A stretch of DNA of 64,000 nucleotides from Pseudomonas furukawaii (GTDB lineage Bacteria > Pseudomonadota > Gammaproteobacteria > Pseudomonadales > Pseudomonadaceae). The notes beneath the pieces were generated by a model. That model did not search any database. It had not been told where the DNA came from and saw nothing but the letters and a program-made list of their open reading frames with translations. Positions 1 through 14,848 of this stretch are shown here, one piece after another; the stretch's first letter is position 1, and the number at the start of each line of letters is the position of its first letter. Position numbers and translations under genes: made by a program. The stretch lies in assembly GCF_002355475.1 (NCBI RefSeq), contig NZ_AP014862.1, positions 5,642,001-5,706,000 on the forward strand, in the 5' to 3' direction.

Positions 1-193
1 GCAGGAGGGTTTCACGCTGAAGGTAGTCAGCCACGGTCACCGGACCGAGCAGCACTTGCATGCCAGCCTTCTCCGACGGTACTTCCGGAGTACCGGGGTC
101 CAGCTGGAACATGGGAACGGGGGGGCTATGCATGCAGCCGGTAAGGCCAAGCAGGCTCACCAGCATCAGAGCCAGGGGAAAACGCACGGTCAT
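1..193 (-). CDS. PqiC/YmbA-type ABC-transport auxiliary lipoprotein, N-terminal part (runs off left edge)
   Basis: Only the first 64 codons are in the window; the gene continues past base 1. The start shows a lipoprotein signal peptide with lipobox LTGC (Cys about residue 20), followed by a segment LLGPVTVADYLQR that matches the conserved opening of the PqiC/YmbA (DUF330) family, where a G-P-V-x-x-x-x-Y-L-x-R pattern is typical. Family members are outer-membrane lipoproteins working with MCE/PqiAB-type intermembrane lipid transport. It lies 121 bases downstream of parC on the same strand. The start ATG at 193 has a GGTGAG-like ribosome site. The partner pqiA/pqiB genes are not visible, so the family call rests on a short stretch. 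Confidence 0.7.
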   Translation of the reverse strand, partial: MTVRFPLALMLVSLLGLTGCMHSPPVPMFQLDPGTPEVPSEKAGMQVLLGPVTVADYLQRETLL

Positions 194-314
194 CAATCTC
201 ACCCACGGCCGCCTTGTGGGCAGCCTGCAGTCGAATTCATTCAACCTCGCCACCAGAGGGGCGGCGAGGGTTCATATCATCCGTCAATGTGGCTCCGGAC
301 TCCAGAGCCCCACG

Positions 315-2582
315 TCAATTGGCAGTCGCCAAGGGCTCGACCTGCAGGGCATCCACACGCTGGAAGCCGCGCGGCAGCTTGTTGCCGCGGCGACCCCGCT
401 CGCCCTTGTAGTGCTCCAGATCGTCGGCCCTGAGCGACAGGGTGCGCTTGCCGGCCTGGAGTACCAGGGTGGCGCCGGCGGGCAGCACGGCCAGGTCGGT
501 GACGTACTCCTCGCGGCTGGCGACGCGATCCCCCGGAACGCCGATGATCTTGTTGCCCTTGCCCTTGGCCAGTTGCGGCAGGTCGGCCACCTTGAACACC
601 AGCAGGCGGCCCTCGGTGGTCACCGCAGCCAGGCAGTCGTTCTCCAGGTCCTGCAAGGGCCGGGGCGCCAGCACGCGCGAGCCGCTGGGCAGGCTGAGCA
701 AGGCCTTGCCGGCCTTGTTCTTGGCCTGCAGGTCGGCCCCCTTGACCACGAAGCCGTAACCCGCGTCCGAGGCGATGACGTACAGGGCCTCGTCGTCCGG
801 CAGCAGCACGCACTCGAAGTTGGCGCCCGGCGGCGGGGTCAGGCGACCCGTGAGGGGCTCGCCCTGGCCACGGGCCGATGGCAGGGAGTGCGCCGCCAGG
901 GAGTAGCTGCGCCCGGTGGAGTCGATGAACACCGCGTACTGGTTGGAGCGGCCGGGGGAGGCGGCCTTGAAGCCGTCGCCAGCCTTGTAGGAGAGGCCAC
1001 TGGCATCGATGTCGTGCCCCTTGGCGCAACGCACCCAGCCCTTCTCGGAGAGCACCACGGTGACCGGCTCGGTGGGCATCAGCTCGGTTTCCGACAGGGC
1101 GCGAGCCTCGGCACGGGCGACGATGGGGGAGCGGCGGTCGTCGCCGTAGGTCTCGGCGTCCTTGAGCAGTTCCTCGCGCACCAGTTTCTTCAACTTTGCG
1201 TCGCTGCCCAGCAGGGCCTGGAGTTTCTTCTGCTCCTTGAGCAGCTCCTCCTGCTCGCCACGGATCTTCATTTCTTCCAGGCGGGCCAATTGGCGCAGGC
1301 GGGTATCGAGGATGTAGTCGGCCTGGACCTCGGAAAGCTGGAAACGCTCCATGAGCACCGGCTTGGGCTGGTCCTCGGTGCGGATGATGTGGATCACCTC
1401 GTCCAGGTTGAGGAAGGCGATCAGCAGGCCATCCAACAGATGCAGACGCCTTTCCACCTTGTCGAGGCGGAACTGCAGGCGGCGACGAACGGTGCCGATG
1501 CGGTAGGTCAGCCACTCGCTGAGCAGGGTTCGCAGGTCCTTGACCTGGGGCCGCCCATCGAGGCCGATGACATTCATGTTGACCCGGTAGCTGGACTCCA
1601 GGTCGGTGGTGGCGAACAGGTGCTGCATCAGCTCGTCGGCGTCCACCCGGTTGGAGCGCGGGATGATGACGATGCGGGTCGGGTTCTCGTGGTCCGACTC
1701 GTCCCGCAGGTCCGCCACCATGGGCAGTTTCTTGGCCTGCATCTGGGCGGCGATCTGCTCCAGCACCTTGGCCCCGGAGACCTGGTGGGGCAACGCGGTG
1801 ACGACGATGTCGCCGTCCTCGACCCGGTACACGGCGCGCATTCGCACCGAGCCACGGCCGGTTTCGTAGATCTTCAGCAGGTCGGCGCGGGGCGTGATGA
1901 CCTCGGCCTCGGTGGGGAAGTCCGGGCCCAGCACATGCTCGCAGAGCTGCTCGACCGTGGCCGAGGGCTCGTCCAGCAGGCGCACGCAGGCGCTGGCCAC
2001 TTCCCTGAGGTTGTGGGGCGGCACGTCGGTGGCCATGCCCACGGCGATGCCCGTGGTGCCGTTCAGCAGCAGGTTGGGCAGCCGGGCCGGCAGGGTCGCG
2101 GGCTCGTTCAGGGTGCCGTCGAAGTTGGGCACCCAGTCGACGGTGCCCTGTCCCAGCTCGGTCAGCAGCACTTCGGAATAGCGCGACAGCCGCGCCTCGG
2201 TGTAACGCATGGCGGCAAAGGATTTGGGGTCGTCCGGCGCACCCCAGTTGCCCTGGCCATCCACCAGCGTGTAGCGGTAGCTGAAGGGCTGCGCCATCAG
2301 CACCATGGCCTCGTAGCAGGCGGAATCGCCGTGGGGGTGGAACTTGCCGAGCACGTCGCCGACGGTGCGGGCGGACTTCTTGTGCTTGGCGTCGGCGTCC
2401 AGGCCCAGTTCGCTCATGGCGTAGATGATGCGCCGCTGCACGGGCTTCAGGCCGTCGCCGATATGGGGCAGGGCGCGGTCCATGATCACGTACATGGAGT
2501 AGTTCAGGTAGGCCTGTTCGGTGAAGTCGGCCAGGGAGCGACGCTCCACGCCTTCCAGGGAGAGATCGAGGGATTCGCTCAT
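315..2582 (-). CDS. parC: DNA topoisomerase IV subunit A
   Basis: A 755-residue type IIA topoisomerase breakage-reunion subunit that, with ParE, decatenates sister chromosomes. The catalytic tyrosine is Y127 in [10 protein letters not shown]. The quinolone-resistance-determining stretch [16 protein letters not shown] keeps Ser87 and Glu91, the drug-sensitive residues in P. aeruginosa numbering. The C-terminal part carries GyrA-like beta-pinwheel repeats, and the length fits ParC. It begins 7 bases after the retropepsin-like gene and is the last gene of the compact nudF-to-parC minus-strand group. A GGCTCTGG/CCGGAGCC hairpin lies just beyond the stop (291-309) but has no T-run, so I do not call it a terminator. 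Confidence 0.98.
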   Translation of the reverse strand: MSESLDLSLEGVERRSLADFTEQAYLNYSMYVIMDRALPHIGDGLKPVQRRIIYAMSELGLDADAKHKKSARTVGDVLGKFHPHGDSACYEAMVLMAQPFSYRYTLVDGQGNWGAPDDPKSFAAMRYTEARLSRYSEVLLTELGQGTVDWVPNFDGTLNEPATLPARLPNLLLNGTTGIAVGMATDVPPHNLREVASACVRLLDEPSATVEQLCEHVLGPDFPTEAEVITPRADLLKIYETGRGSVRMRAVYRVEDGDIVVTALPHQVSGAKVLEQIAAQMQAKKLPMVADLRDESDHENPTRIVIIPRSNRVDADELMQHLFATTDLESSYRVNMNVIGLDGRPQVKDLRTLLSEWLTYRIGTVRRRLQFRLDKVERRLHLLDGLLIAFLNLDEVIHIIRTEDQPKPVLMERFQLSEVQADYILDTRLRQLARLEEMKIRGEQEELLKEQKKLQALLGSDAKLKKLVREELLKDAETYGDDRRSPIVARAEARALSETELMPTEPVTVVLSEKGWVRCAKGHDIDASGLSYKAGDGFKAASPGRSNQYAVFIDSTGRSYSLAAHSLPSARGQGEPLTGRLTPPPGANFECVLLPDDEALYVIASDAGYGFVVKGADLQAKNKAGKALLSLPSGSRVLAPRPLQDLENDCLAAVTTEGRLLVFKVADLPQLAKGKGNKIIGVPGDRVASREEYVTDLAVLPAGATLVLQAGKRTLSLRADDLEHYKGERGRRGNKLPRGFQRVDALQVEPLATAN

Positions 2583-2589
2583 GCGTGCC

Positions 2590-3110
2590 TCACGGAGAAG
2601 TGACTTGGCGCAGCACCAGGGTGCCGTCGCGCTGGGTGAATTCGAGTTGTTTCAGGGCGCTCATGCCGAGCAGCACCTCGTTGCCATCCATGCCCGGGAC
2701 GATGATCGCCGGCACCTGGATCAGGCGGATGTCCCCCAGCCGCAGGTCCTGCAACTGGGTGCGCTGGCCCGTGACGCGGCCATTGGCGGTACTCAGGGTG
2801 ACCGGCGCGCCGGGCGCCAGGCCGATGCGCTCGGCCAGCCGAACCGGCACCGCCACCTGGGTGGCGCCGGTGTCCAGCAGGAAGGTGACCTTGTGGCCGT
2901 CGATCAGGCCGTCCAGCAGGTAGTGCCCCTGGCGGCTGCTGGCCAGGCGGACTTCCACGTAGCCATCGCCCTGGACCGACTCCGGCGTGCGATTGGGGTT
3001 GTGCTGGCGATCTTCCCAGAGGCCGAAGAAATGCGTGGCCAGGAGCAGGCCGATGCCCCAGGCGAGCACCAGCATCACCCTCCCCAAGCGCCGCCCCGGC
3101 GTCTGCATGG

Positions 3111-3114
<4 letters not shown>
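2590..3114 (-). CDS. Retropepsin-like aspartic protease, membrane-anchored (TIGR02281 type)
   Basis: A 174-residue protein with one N-terminal membrane anchor (about residues 12-30, [18 protein letters not shown]) followed by a periplasmic clan AA aspartic protease domain. The active-site motif is [13 protein letters not shown], and [15 protein letters not shown] resembles the C-terminal hydrophobic-G-M-x-x-L family motif. Bacterial members have one such domain and would act as dimers. The ATG at 3114 was chosen because it overlaps the upstream stop as ATGA; a longer reading frame upstream is antisense-like. The substrate is unknown. The position between parE and parC matches P. aeruginosa PA4965. 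Confidence 0.85.
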
Positions 3115-6612
<3,498 letters not shown>

Positions 6613-6670
6613 GCGGTTTCCTGGCGGATCGAGGGAAAGCTGTACTTCTTGCCGTGCCGCGGCGCGAAGG

Positions 6671-7483
6671 TCAATAACCCTTGACGCTGTAGTCCACCTC
6701 GAAGGCGATCCCGATGACCCGGGAAACCCCGGTCTCCACACGGCCATCGCGGGTCAGCCGCAGCCAGCGATAGCCCGGCGCCTCGCTGCCGACGCTGAAG
6801 TCCTCGCTACCCGGCGCGAACTGCACACAGGTGGACGGCGAGGCCAGCAGGCGTACGCCATTGCGCGACTGGTCGAACTCCTGATGGACGTGCCCCCAGA
6901 GCAGCGCGCGCACCTGTGGATAGCGATCCAGCACCGCGAACAGCGCTTCGGCGTTGCGCACGCCGATGGGCTCCATCCAGGCGCAACCGATGGACACCGG
7001 ATGATGGTGGAAGCTGACCAGCACATGACGCTCGCCGGCGCCCTCGATGGCCTCCTCCAGCAGCGCCAACTGCTCGCTGGGGAAGAAACCGGGTACCGCG
7101 CCCTCGATGGTCGAGTCCAGCAGCACCAGTCGCCAGTGGGGAAAATCGACTATGGGCTCCAGCATGGAGGTGCCGGCACAGACTTCGCGCATCGCCGGGA
7201 CGTCGTCATGGTTGCCGGGGAACCAGCGAGACGGGGCTGGGATGCGTGACGCCTCCTCGGCGAAGCCCCGGTAGGATGCCGCGCTGCCGTCCTGGGACAG
7301 GTCGCCCGTGGCCAGGACCAGGTCGATGCAGGATTGCTCCTCCAGCACCTGGTCGACCACCCGGCGAAGGCTGTCGCGGGTCGCCATGCCCAGCAACCGG
7401 CCGTCCGCTTCAGCGAACAGGTGGCTGTCGGATAGCTGCACCAGCAGCACCGATTCGTCGGCGGGAGGGACTGGACTGGGCAA
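6671..7483 (-). CDS. cpdA: 3',5'-cyclic-AMP phosphodiesterase
   Basis: A 270-residue class III cyclic nucleotide phosphodiesterase that hydrolyses cAMP. The binuclear-metal metallophosphoesterase motifs are all visible in order: QLSDSHLF, VLATGDLSQDG, FPGNHDD, VSFHHHPVS and LLWGHVHQEFD. In P. aeruginosa CpdA lowers cAMP and so limits Vfr-dependent virulence genes. The start is TTG at 7483, chosen because AAGGAG sits 6 bases upstream and the length then agrees with E. coli CpdA. The reading frame extends further upstream without family similarity. The 131-base gap upstream of it holds a REP-like element. Confidence 0.95.
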   Translation of the reverse strand: MPSPVPPADESVLLVQLSDSHLFAEADGRLLGMATRDSLRRVVDQVLEEQSCIDLVLATGDLSQDGSAASYRGFAEEASRIPAPSRWFPGNHDDVPAMREVCAGTSMLEPIVDFPHWRLVLLDSTIEGAVPGFFPSEQLALLEEAIEGAGERHVLVSFHHHPVSIGCAWMEPIGVRNAEALFAVLDRYPQVRALLWGHVHQEFDQSRNGVRLLASPSTCVQFAPGSEDFSVGSEAPGYRWLRLTRDGRVETGVSRVIGIAFEVDYSVKGY

Positions 7484-7528
7484 GGCCGTCTCCTTGGGCA
7501 AGGTGCACAGATTATGGTGGCTGCCCGA

Positions 7529-7553
7529 GCAGCGGGTAAACCCGCGAAGCGGG
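7529..7553 (-). repeat. REP-like palindromic element
   Basis: On the minus strand the core CTTCGCGGGTTTACCCGCT contains the dyad GCGGGT-TT-ACCCGC. It resembles, from memory, the core of the P. putida-type REP sequence. It lies in the gap between the DUF1249 gene and cpdA, where such extragenic repeats are usual. No second full copy was found in the window. Confidence 0.55.
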
Positions 7554-7614
7554 AATGGTTCACAGTTGAAAACAGTGAATGGGCGCGGCCCGACGAGCCG
7601 GTCCGAACAGCGGC

Positions 7615-8064
7615 TCAGATGACCACGGGCTCCAGCTCGTGGCCACAGGCCAGGCAATGACTCAACCACTCGCCGAGAAAGAGGTTCAACTGGCTTTTCT
7701 CATCGGGCTGGTGCATGTCGACATTGGGATAGGGATACACGCTGCGGAAACGCCGCGCATGCTCGGCACCGACCACTTCCGCCATGCGCGCGTCATGGTA
7801 GACCCGCACTTCCAGGCGCGGCGTCGGCAACCAGGGCAGGCTGTGCTCCTGACGCACCTGGAGCGTGGTGGTGTAGGGACAGGCCTCGATCACGTCCAGG
7901 GCCAGCACACCCAGCAGGTGCTCCCCCTGGCTCAGGGCGACGCGCCGGGAACCACGCGCCTCGCGCATCTGCGGCAGCAGACGCATCAGGTGCGCATAGT
8001 TCGCCTCGCAGGCTGCCTGCAGCCCGACGAGATCGACCCGATAGCGATCGCGCAACAGATTCAC
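7615..8064 (-). CDS. DUF1249 (YqiB-like) family protein
   Basis: A 149-residue protein of unknown function belonging to the YqiB/DUF1249 family. Family-like segments are LQAACEANYAHLMRLLP at the N-terminus, LEVRVYHDARMAEVV in the middle, and the C-terminal YPYPNVDMHQPDEKSQLNLFLGE-type block. The start GTG at 8064 was chosen because it overlaps the nudF stop as GTGA and has AGGGGG 8 bases upstream; a GTG at 8070 has poorer spacing. The order nudF, yqiB, cpdA is conserved with E. coli, which supports the assignment but says little about function. Confidence 0.88.
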   Translation of the reverse strand: MNLLRDRYRVDLVGLQAACEANYAHLMRLLPQMREARGSRRVALSQGEHLLGVLALDVIEACPYTTTLQVRQEHSLPWLPTPRLEVRVYHDARMAEVVGAEHARRFRSVYPYPNVDMHQPDEKSQLNLFLGEWLSHCLACGHELEPVVI

Positions 8065-8678
8065 GTCCACAACCCCCTGACTTCGGTACGGTTCAGCGCC
8101 AGCCACTGCAGGGCCAGCATGCTAGCGGCATTGTCCAGGCGTCCATCGCGCATCAGCGCCAGGGCATCCTCGAAAGGCACCACATGCACGCGGATGTCCT
8201 CGCCCTCCTCCGCCAGCCCGTGGACACCGCCCGCGCCGCTGCTGTCACAGCGCCCCAGGAACAGGTGAACACGCTCGTTGGAACCCCCTGGTGAAGGATA
8301 GTAGGTGGTGATCGGCCAGAGCGAAGTCAACTGCAGATCGGCTTCTTCCAGCGCTTCCCGACGGGCGACCTCCTCCGGTTCCTCGTCCTTGTCGATCAGC
8401 CCCGCCACCAGTTCCAGCAGCCAGGGCGTCTCGCTCTTGCCCATGGCGCCGACGCGGAACTGCTCGATCAGCACCACCCGGTCCTGCTGCGGGTCGTAGG
8501 GCAGCACGCACACCGCATCATGGCGGACGAACAGTTCCCGATTGATGACCGGCCCCATGCCGCCCTCGAACAGGCGATGGCGCAGGGTCAGACGGTCCAG
8601 GCGATAGAAGCCCTGGAAACAGGTTTCGCGCGCCATCAGGTCGACGGCCTCGGGACCCGGCTTGAAAGGTTCGGTCAT
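8061..8678 (-). CDS. nudF: ADP-ribose pyrophosphatase, Nudix family
   Basis: A 205-residue Nudix hydrolase cleaving ADP-ribose to AMP and ribose 5-phosphate. The Nudix box begins GLIDKDEEPEEVAR and continues with REALEEADL, preserving the metal-binding glutamates. The upstream ETPWLLELVAG and the downstream SPGGSNERVHLFLG are typical of the ADPRase subfamily. The ATG at 8676-8678 gives the usual family length; the frame runs on upstream without similarity and overlaps the divergent lipoprotein gene's upstream region. It heads the minus-strand run to parC and overlaps the DUF1249 start by four bases. Confidence 0.94.
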   Translation of the reverse strand: MTEPFKPGPEAVDLMARETCFQGFYRLDRLTLRHRLFEGGMGPVINRELFVRHDAVCVLPYDPQQDRVVLIEQFRVGAMGKSETPWLLELVAGLIDKDEEPEEVARREALEEADLQLTSLWPITTYYPSPGGSNERVHLFLGRCDSSGAGGVHGLAEEGEDIRVHVVPFEDALALMRDGRLDNAASMLALQWLALNRTEVRGLWT

Positions 8679-8861
8679 GGGAATTCTCGCTTGCGGGTAA
8701 AGGCTGGATCTGCCGCATCCTACCCCTTGGCCGCCCGCTGCGCAGCCTCTTTGCAGATGACTCGCAGGCTGGGAAGATGCCCGGCTGACGACGCGCGGCG
8801 ACCGAACTCGGCACGCCCGCGACAGTCCAACCCAGCACTTTTTCCGGAACCCGCCCTGACG

Positions 8862-9611
8862 ATGAAGCCGATGCCCCTTGCCCGACTCCTCGCCGCCGCC
8901 AGCCTCGGCGCTCTGCTCAGCGCCTGCCAGATGCTCCCCGGCGCCGCCGACAAGCTGGAGCCCCAGCGCCACGCCTGGGAACACCTGAAACCCGGCTGCC
9001 AGGGCGATGGCTGCCCGCTGGTGAACATCGACACCATCAGTTTCCAGGGCGAGCCGCAGCTCAACGACCTGATCAACCAGCGCCTGCTGCGGATGACCCA
9101 GGACGCCCCCGGCGCGCCGCTGCCGGCATCGCTTGAGTCCTACGAAAGGGACTTCCTCGCCAGCGCCCAGCCCGGCTGGGCCAGCTACCTCCAGGCCAAG
9201 GTGCTGGAGCAGCACGACAGGCTGGTGCTGGTGGAACTCTCCAGCTACCTCTTCACCGGCGGTGCCCACGGCATGCCGGGACGCGGCTACATCAACTACG
9301 ACCGCACGCTGGAAAAGCCCCTGACCCTTGGCGACATGCTGCTGCCGGGCCAGGAAGAGGCCTTCTGGAAAGTCGCCGAACAGGCCCATCGCCGCTGGCT
9401 GGCGAGCAACCGGCTGGACCAGGACCCCGACTTCCTCAGCACCTGGCCCTTCCAGCGCACCGCCCATGTCGGCCTGGGCTACGGCGCGGTGTTGCTGAAG
9501 TACGACGTCTACAGCATCGCGCCCTATTCCAGCGGCCACCCGGAACTGCGCATCCCCTACCCGCAGCTCAACGGAATATTGAAGCCCCGGTATTTCCCCG
9601 GGCGCGGCTGA
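8862..9611 (+). CDS. RsiV/DUF3298-type lipoprotein
   Basis: A 249-residue predicted outer-membrane or periplasmic lipoprotein. A signal peptide with lipobox LLSAC places the lipidated Cys about residue 20. The C-terminal part has the DUF3298/RsiV features: YLFTGGAHGMPGRGYINYD in the middle, PLTLGDMLLPG after it, and a C-terminal segment with KYDVYSIAPYSSGHPELRIPY. In RsiV this fold binds lysozyme, but members also occur as stand-alone periplasmic proteins with unknown ligands. It is divergent from nudF, and its last 44 bases overlap the convergent permease gene. It matches the position of P. aeruginosa PA4972. Confidence 0.82.
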   Translation: MKPMPLARLLAAASLGALLSACQMLPGAADKLEPQRHAWEHLKPGCQGDGCPLVNIDTISFQGEPQLNDLINQRLLRMTQDAPGAPLPASLESYERDFLASAQPGWASYLQAKVLEQHDRLVLVELSSYLFTGGAHGMPGRGYINYDRTLEKPLTLGDMLLPGQEEAFWKVAEQAHRRWLASNRLDQDPDFLSTWPFQRTAHVGLGYGAVLLKYDVYSIAPYSSGHPELRIPYPQLNGILKPRYFPGRG

Positions 9612-10869
9612 AGCGCCCCAGGAGGCACTGCAGCGCCCCCGAGGCCAACAGCGCCGGCAGGGTCGCCCCGAGCTCCGGCCAGCGGCTGGCCAGCAGATGG
9701 TAGAGCGCCACGCCGCAGGCCCAGGCCAGGAGGCTGTCCCAGCGCAGGGCGGTACGTGGCGCCCCGTCGGCACGGCGGCGGCGCAGGATGAAATGGTCCG
9801 CCAGCACCACGCCGAACAGCGGCGCGAACACCGAGCCGATGAGCAGCAGGAAGTTCTGGTACTCCGCCAGGGGCGCGAACCAGGCGATCAGGGTGCAGAG
9901 CACGCCGATGGCCAGGGCCAGCCGCTCCACCTTCAGCGGCAGCAGGATGCCGCTGGAGACCGCAGCCGAATGGATATCGGCGAAGGCCTTCTCCGACTCG
10001 TCCAGCAGGATCAGCAGCAGCGGGATGCCCATGCCGGCACCGGCCAGCGCCAGCAGTAGGGCGTTGGCGTCGCTGCCCTCGGCAAACGCCAGGGTGTAGG
10101 CCACGCCCAGGCCCATCAGCCACAGGCAGCCGATGAAGAAGCCCAGGGCCGAGCCGAAGAACACGCCGCCGCCCCGGCGCCCGAAGCGCGAGTAATCGGC
10201 GATCAGCGGCAGCCAGGACAGCGGCATGGCGATGGCGATGTCGAAACCCAGGGCGAAACTCATGGACCCGTCGCCGGCCCTGGCCAGAACCGTGGACAGG
10301 TCGGTCCGGCGCAGCAGGTCCCAGGTCAGCCAGACGCAGGCCCCCAGCAGCAGCCAGATACCCCAGCGACGCAGGATCCGACGGACGAAAGCCAGGGGCC
10401 CCGCCACCGCCAACAGGGTCGCCAGGGCGCCGAACACCAGGGTCCAGAGCGTGGGCGAGGCCCACGGGCTGCCCTCGCCGAAGCTCCTCCCGGCCAGAAG
10501 GCTCGCGGCATCGCGCATCACGATGATCTCGAAGGCGCCCCAACCCACCAGTTGCAGCAGGTTGAGCAGGGCGGGCAACGAGGCGCCGGCCGAGCCCAGG
10601 CTGAGCTTCATCGCCGCCATGGTAGCCAGGCCCGTGTCGCTGCCGATCATGGCGGCGGCACCCAGCAGCAGCACGCCGACGCCGGTGCCCAGGAGAATCG
10701 CCAGCAGCGCGTCGGAACCACCGAGGCCCGGGGCCAGCAGGGCGCCGGTCTGCAGCACCATCAGCCCGAGGCCGAGGGAGAACCAGAGGGAAAACAGGTC
10801 GCGCGTGCCGAGCACGCGCTGGTCGAAGGCGACCGGGATGGACGGCGAGTAGCTGGTAGGGGTATTCAC
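9568..10869 (-). CDS. cytX: NCS1-family permease, probable CytX-type hydroxymethylpyrimidine transporter
   Basis: A 433-residue polytopic inner-membrane protein with about 12 hydrophobic segments. The N-terminal RDLFSLWFSLGLGLMVLQTG and the central SWLPLIADYSRF are typical of the NCS1 nucleobase-cation symporters. The gene lies downstream of thiC on the same strand, the setting expected of CytX, a proposed importer of the thiamin precursor hydroxymethylpyrimidine; that role is inferred from context. A thiC-distal hairpin and a REP-like repeat lie between the two genes, so co-transcription may be partial. The start is GTG at 10869. Its 3' end overlaps the lipoprotein gene by 44 bases. Confidence 0.78.
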   Translation of the reverse strand: MNTPTSYSPSIPVAFDQRVLGTRDLFSLWFSLGLGLMVLQTGALLAPGLGGSDALLAILLGTGVGVLLLGAAAMIGSDTGLATMAAMKLSLGSAGASLPALLNLLQLVGWGAFEIIVMRDAASLLAGRSFGEGSPWASPTLWTLVFGALATLLAVAGPLAFVRRILRRWGIWLLLGACVWLTWDLLRRTDLSTVLARAGDGSMSFALGFDIAIAMPLSWLPLIADYSRFGRRGGGVFFGSALGFFIGCLWLMGLGVAYTLAFAEGSDANALLLALAGAGMGIPLLLILLDESEKAFADIHSAAVSSGILLPLKVERLALAIGVLCTLIAWFAPLAEYQNFLLLIGSVFAPLFGVVLADHFILRRRRADGAPRTALRWDSLLAWACGVALYHLLASRWPELGATLPALLASGALQCLLGRFSRARGNTGASIFR

Positions 10870-10905
10870 GATGGCAGATGCCCTCAGTTGGCGGTGCCTG
10901 AATCC

Positions 10906-10928
10906 GTAGGAGCCGGCTAGCCGGCGAA
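10906..10928. repeat. REP-like sequence
   Basis: GTAGGAGCCGGCTAGCCGGC followed by GAA resembles the common extragenic Pseudomonas repeat that opens with GTAGGAGC, with an internal GCCGGC-TA-GCCGGC-like dyad. It lies between thiC and cytX. The family attribution is from memory and only one copy of this type is in the window. Confidence 0.5.
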
Positions 10929-10962
10929 AGCAGGGGCGCGGATCACGACCTGCAAACGGGAA

Positions 10963-10983
10963 AGCCGGGCACTGGGCCCGGCT
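10963..10983 (-). terminator. Hairpin downstream of thiC, likely terminator or attenuator
   Basis: On the minus strand AGCCGGGC and GCCCGGCT form an 8-bp perfect stem around a five-base loop, followed by TTCCCGTTT. It lies 20 bases after the thiC stop. The T-run is interrupted, so termination may be incomplete, leaving some read-through into cytX. Confidence 0.6.
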
Positions 10984-11003
10984 CTCGTTGCGCGCGGTCT
11001 GGA

Positions 11004-13078
<2,075 letters not shown>

Positions 13079-13086
13079 ACCCGCGC

Positions 13087-13116
13087 AGTCTAAACAAGCT
13101 CGACGAAGAAAACCAA
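13087..13116 (-). promoter_or_regulatory. Candidate sigma-70 promoter of thiC
   Basis: On the minus strand TTGGTT (13116-13111) and TAGACT (13092-13087) are separated by 18 bases. Transcription would begin a few bases before the riboswitch P1 stem, which is the position expected for a riboswitch-controlled transcript. Read by eye only. Confidence 0.5.
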
Positions 13117-13299
13117 CCCGGCGGTCAGATTGACGTGACCATCCCGTCGGAAAATGACGATATCTTCGTTCGCAAAAGGATTGTTGCAGGCAGGCAACAT
13201 AGCTTGACGCAAACTACACTGAGGCCGCCGGCCGGGCGTCTTGACCCGCCACCGGCCGCCCCGTAGCCTTGCCCGACACCCCAGAATCCAGGATGAATC

Positions 13300-14742
13300 A
13301 TGCTGCGCAGACTCTCGCTGGCCATCGCCGTGGCATCCGCCTTTGCCGGAACCGCCTGGGCCGAAGATGCCCCCCTGTCAGCCAAGACGGACCTTGTCAC
13401 CGTCTACAAGGACGCTGTCGATAACAACGCCGACCTCGCCGCCGCCCGCGCCAACTTCGAGGCGCAACGCGAGGCCGTGCCCCAGGCCCGCGCCGGCCTG
13501 CTGCCCCAGATCAATGGCGGCGCCACGGCCACCGATACCCGCACCAAGCTGGACGAGCCCTCCTCCACAAGCTCCCGTAGCGGCATCGCCTACCAGGCGA
13601 CCCTGAGCCAGCCGATCTTCCGCGCCGACCGCTGGTTCCAGCTCAAGGCCGCCGAGTCCAGCACAGAGCAGGCCGCCCTGGAGTTCTCCGCGACCCAGCA
13701 GGACCTGATCCTGCAGACCGCCGAGACCTACTTCGCCGTCCTCCGCGCCCAGGACAACCTGGCCTCGACCAAGGCCGAGGAAGCGGCGTTCAAGCGCCAG
13801 CTGGACCAGGCTAACGAGCGCTTCGACGTGGGGCTCTCGGACAAGACCGACGTACTGGAAGCCCAGGCTGGCTATGACACCGCCCGCGCCAACCGGATGA
13901 TCGCCGAACGCAATGTGGAAGATGCCTTCCAGGCCCTGGTGACCCTCACCAACCGCGAATACGCCTCCCTCGAAGGCATCCTCCACACCCTGCCGGTGGT
14001 GGTGCCCGCGCCCAATGACGCCAAGGCCTGGGTGGACACCGCCGCCCAGCAGAACCTCAACCTGCAGGCCGCCAACCACGCCGTGGACGCCGCCGAGGAG
14101 ACCCTGCGCCAGCGCAAGGCCGGGCACGCCCCGACCCTGGATGCCGTGGCCAGCTACCAGAAGGGCGACAACGACAGCCTGGGCTTCTCCAACAGCGTCA
14201 ACAACGCAGGCCCGTCCTTCGGTAGCGACGTGGAGCAGCGCAGCATCGGCCTGGAGCTGAACATCCCGATCTACAGCGGCGGGCTGACCAGCTCCCAGGT
14301 GCGCGAGTCCTACCAGCGCCTGAACCAGACCGAGCAGCAGCGCGAAAGCCTGCGCCGCAACGTGGTGCAGAACACCCGCAACTTCCACCGCGCGGTGAAT
14401 ACCGACGTCGAGCAGGTGAAGGCCCGCAAGCAGTCGATCATCTCCAACCAGAGCGCCCTGGAAGCCACCGAGATCGGCTACCAGGTGGGCACCCGCAACA
14501 TCGTCGACGTGCTGGACGCCCAGCGCCAGCTGTACAGCTCGGTGCGGGACTACAACAACGCCCGCTACGACTACATCCTCGACAACCTCCGCCTGAAGCA
14601 GGCGGCCGGCACCCTGAGCCCGGCGGACCTGGAGGCCCTGGCCGGCTTCCTCAAGCCGGACTACGACCCGGACAAGGACTTCCTCCCGCCGGACCTGGCC
14701 AAGGCGGCGGAAGCCAGCCTGCGCGGCAACTCGGACTACTGA
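13300..14742 (+). CDS. tolC: TolC-family outer-membrane efflux/secretion channel
   Basis: A 480-residue TolC-type outer-membrane channel. A signal peptide ends at about AWA-ED (residue 21). Two internally related halves follow, with long alpha-helical stretches and the family signatures ARANFEAQREAVPQARAG, QNLNLQAANHAVDAAEE and VGTRNIVDVLDAQRQLYSS. It would form the trimeric outer-membrane duct for type I secretion or tripartite efflux; no inner-membrane partner is encoded next to it, as is usual for tolC. The gene is divergent from thiC and followed by a strong hairpin, so it is likely monocistronic. Position matches P. aeruginosa PA4974. Confidence 0.95.
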   Translation: MLRRLSLAIAVASAFAGTAWAEDAPLSAKTDLVTVYKDAVDNNADLAAARANFEAQREAVPQARAGLLPQINGGATATDTRTKLDEPSSTSSRSGIAYQATLSQPIFRADRWFQLKAAESSTEQAALEFSATQQDLILQTAETYFAVLRAQDNLASTKAEEAAFKRQLDQANERFDVGLSDKTDVLEAQAGYDTARANRMIAERNVEDAFQALVTLTNREYASLEGILHTLPVVVPAPNDAKAWVDTAAQQNLNLQAANHAVDAAEETLRQRKAGHAPTLDAVASYQKGDNDSLGFSNSVNNAGPSFGSDVEQRSIGLELNIPIYSGGLTSSQVRESYQRLNQTEQQRESLRRNVVQNTRNFHRAVNTDVEQVKARKQSIISNQSALEATEIGYQVGTRNIVDVLDAQRQLYSSVRDYNNARYDYILDNLRLKQAAGTLSPADLEALAGFLKPDYDPDKDFLPPDLAKAAEASLRGNSDY

Positions 14743-14755
14743 GTCCCGCACCGAA

Positions 14756-14778
14756 GAAGCCCGGCACCGCCGGGCTTC
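14756..14778 (+). terminator. Rho-independent terminator of tolC
   Basis: GAAGCCCGG and CCGGGCTTC form a 9-bp perfect stem with a five-base loop, followed by CTCGTTT. It starts 14 bases after the tolC stop. The T-tract is short. Confidence 0.8.
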
Positions 14779-14848
14779 CTCGTTTCCGCCTCCGTGCCAG
14801 GCGGCATGCTGCCGTACAATGCCCCGCCCCGAAGAACCGGAGAGATGC

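Noticed and set aside
60-2603. 847-codon plus-strand frame across parC
   Set aside because: It is the antisense shadow of parC: no family motif and a composition typical of reverse-strand frames. parC on the other strand is unequivocal.
8679-9773. N-terminal extension of the nudF frame to 9773
   Set aside because: The upstream part overlaps the lipoprotein gene antisense. The family start is the ATG at 8678, where similarity begins.
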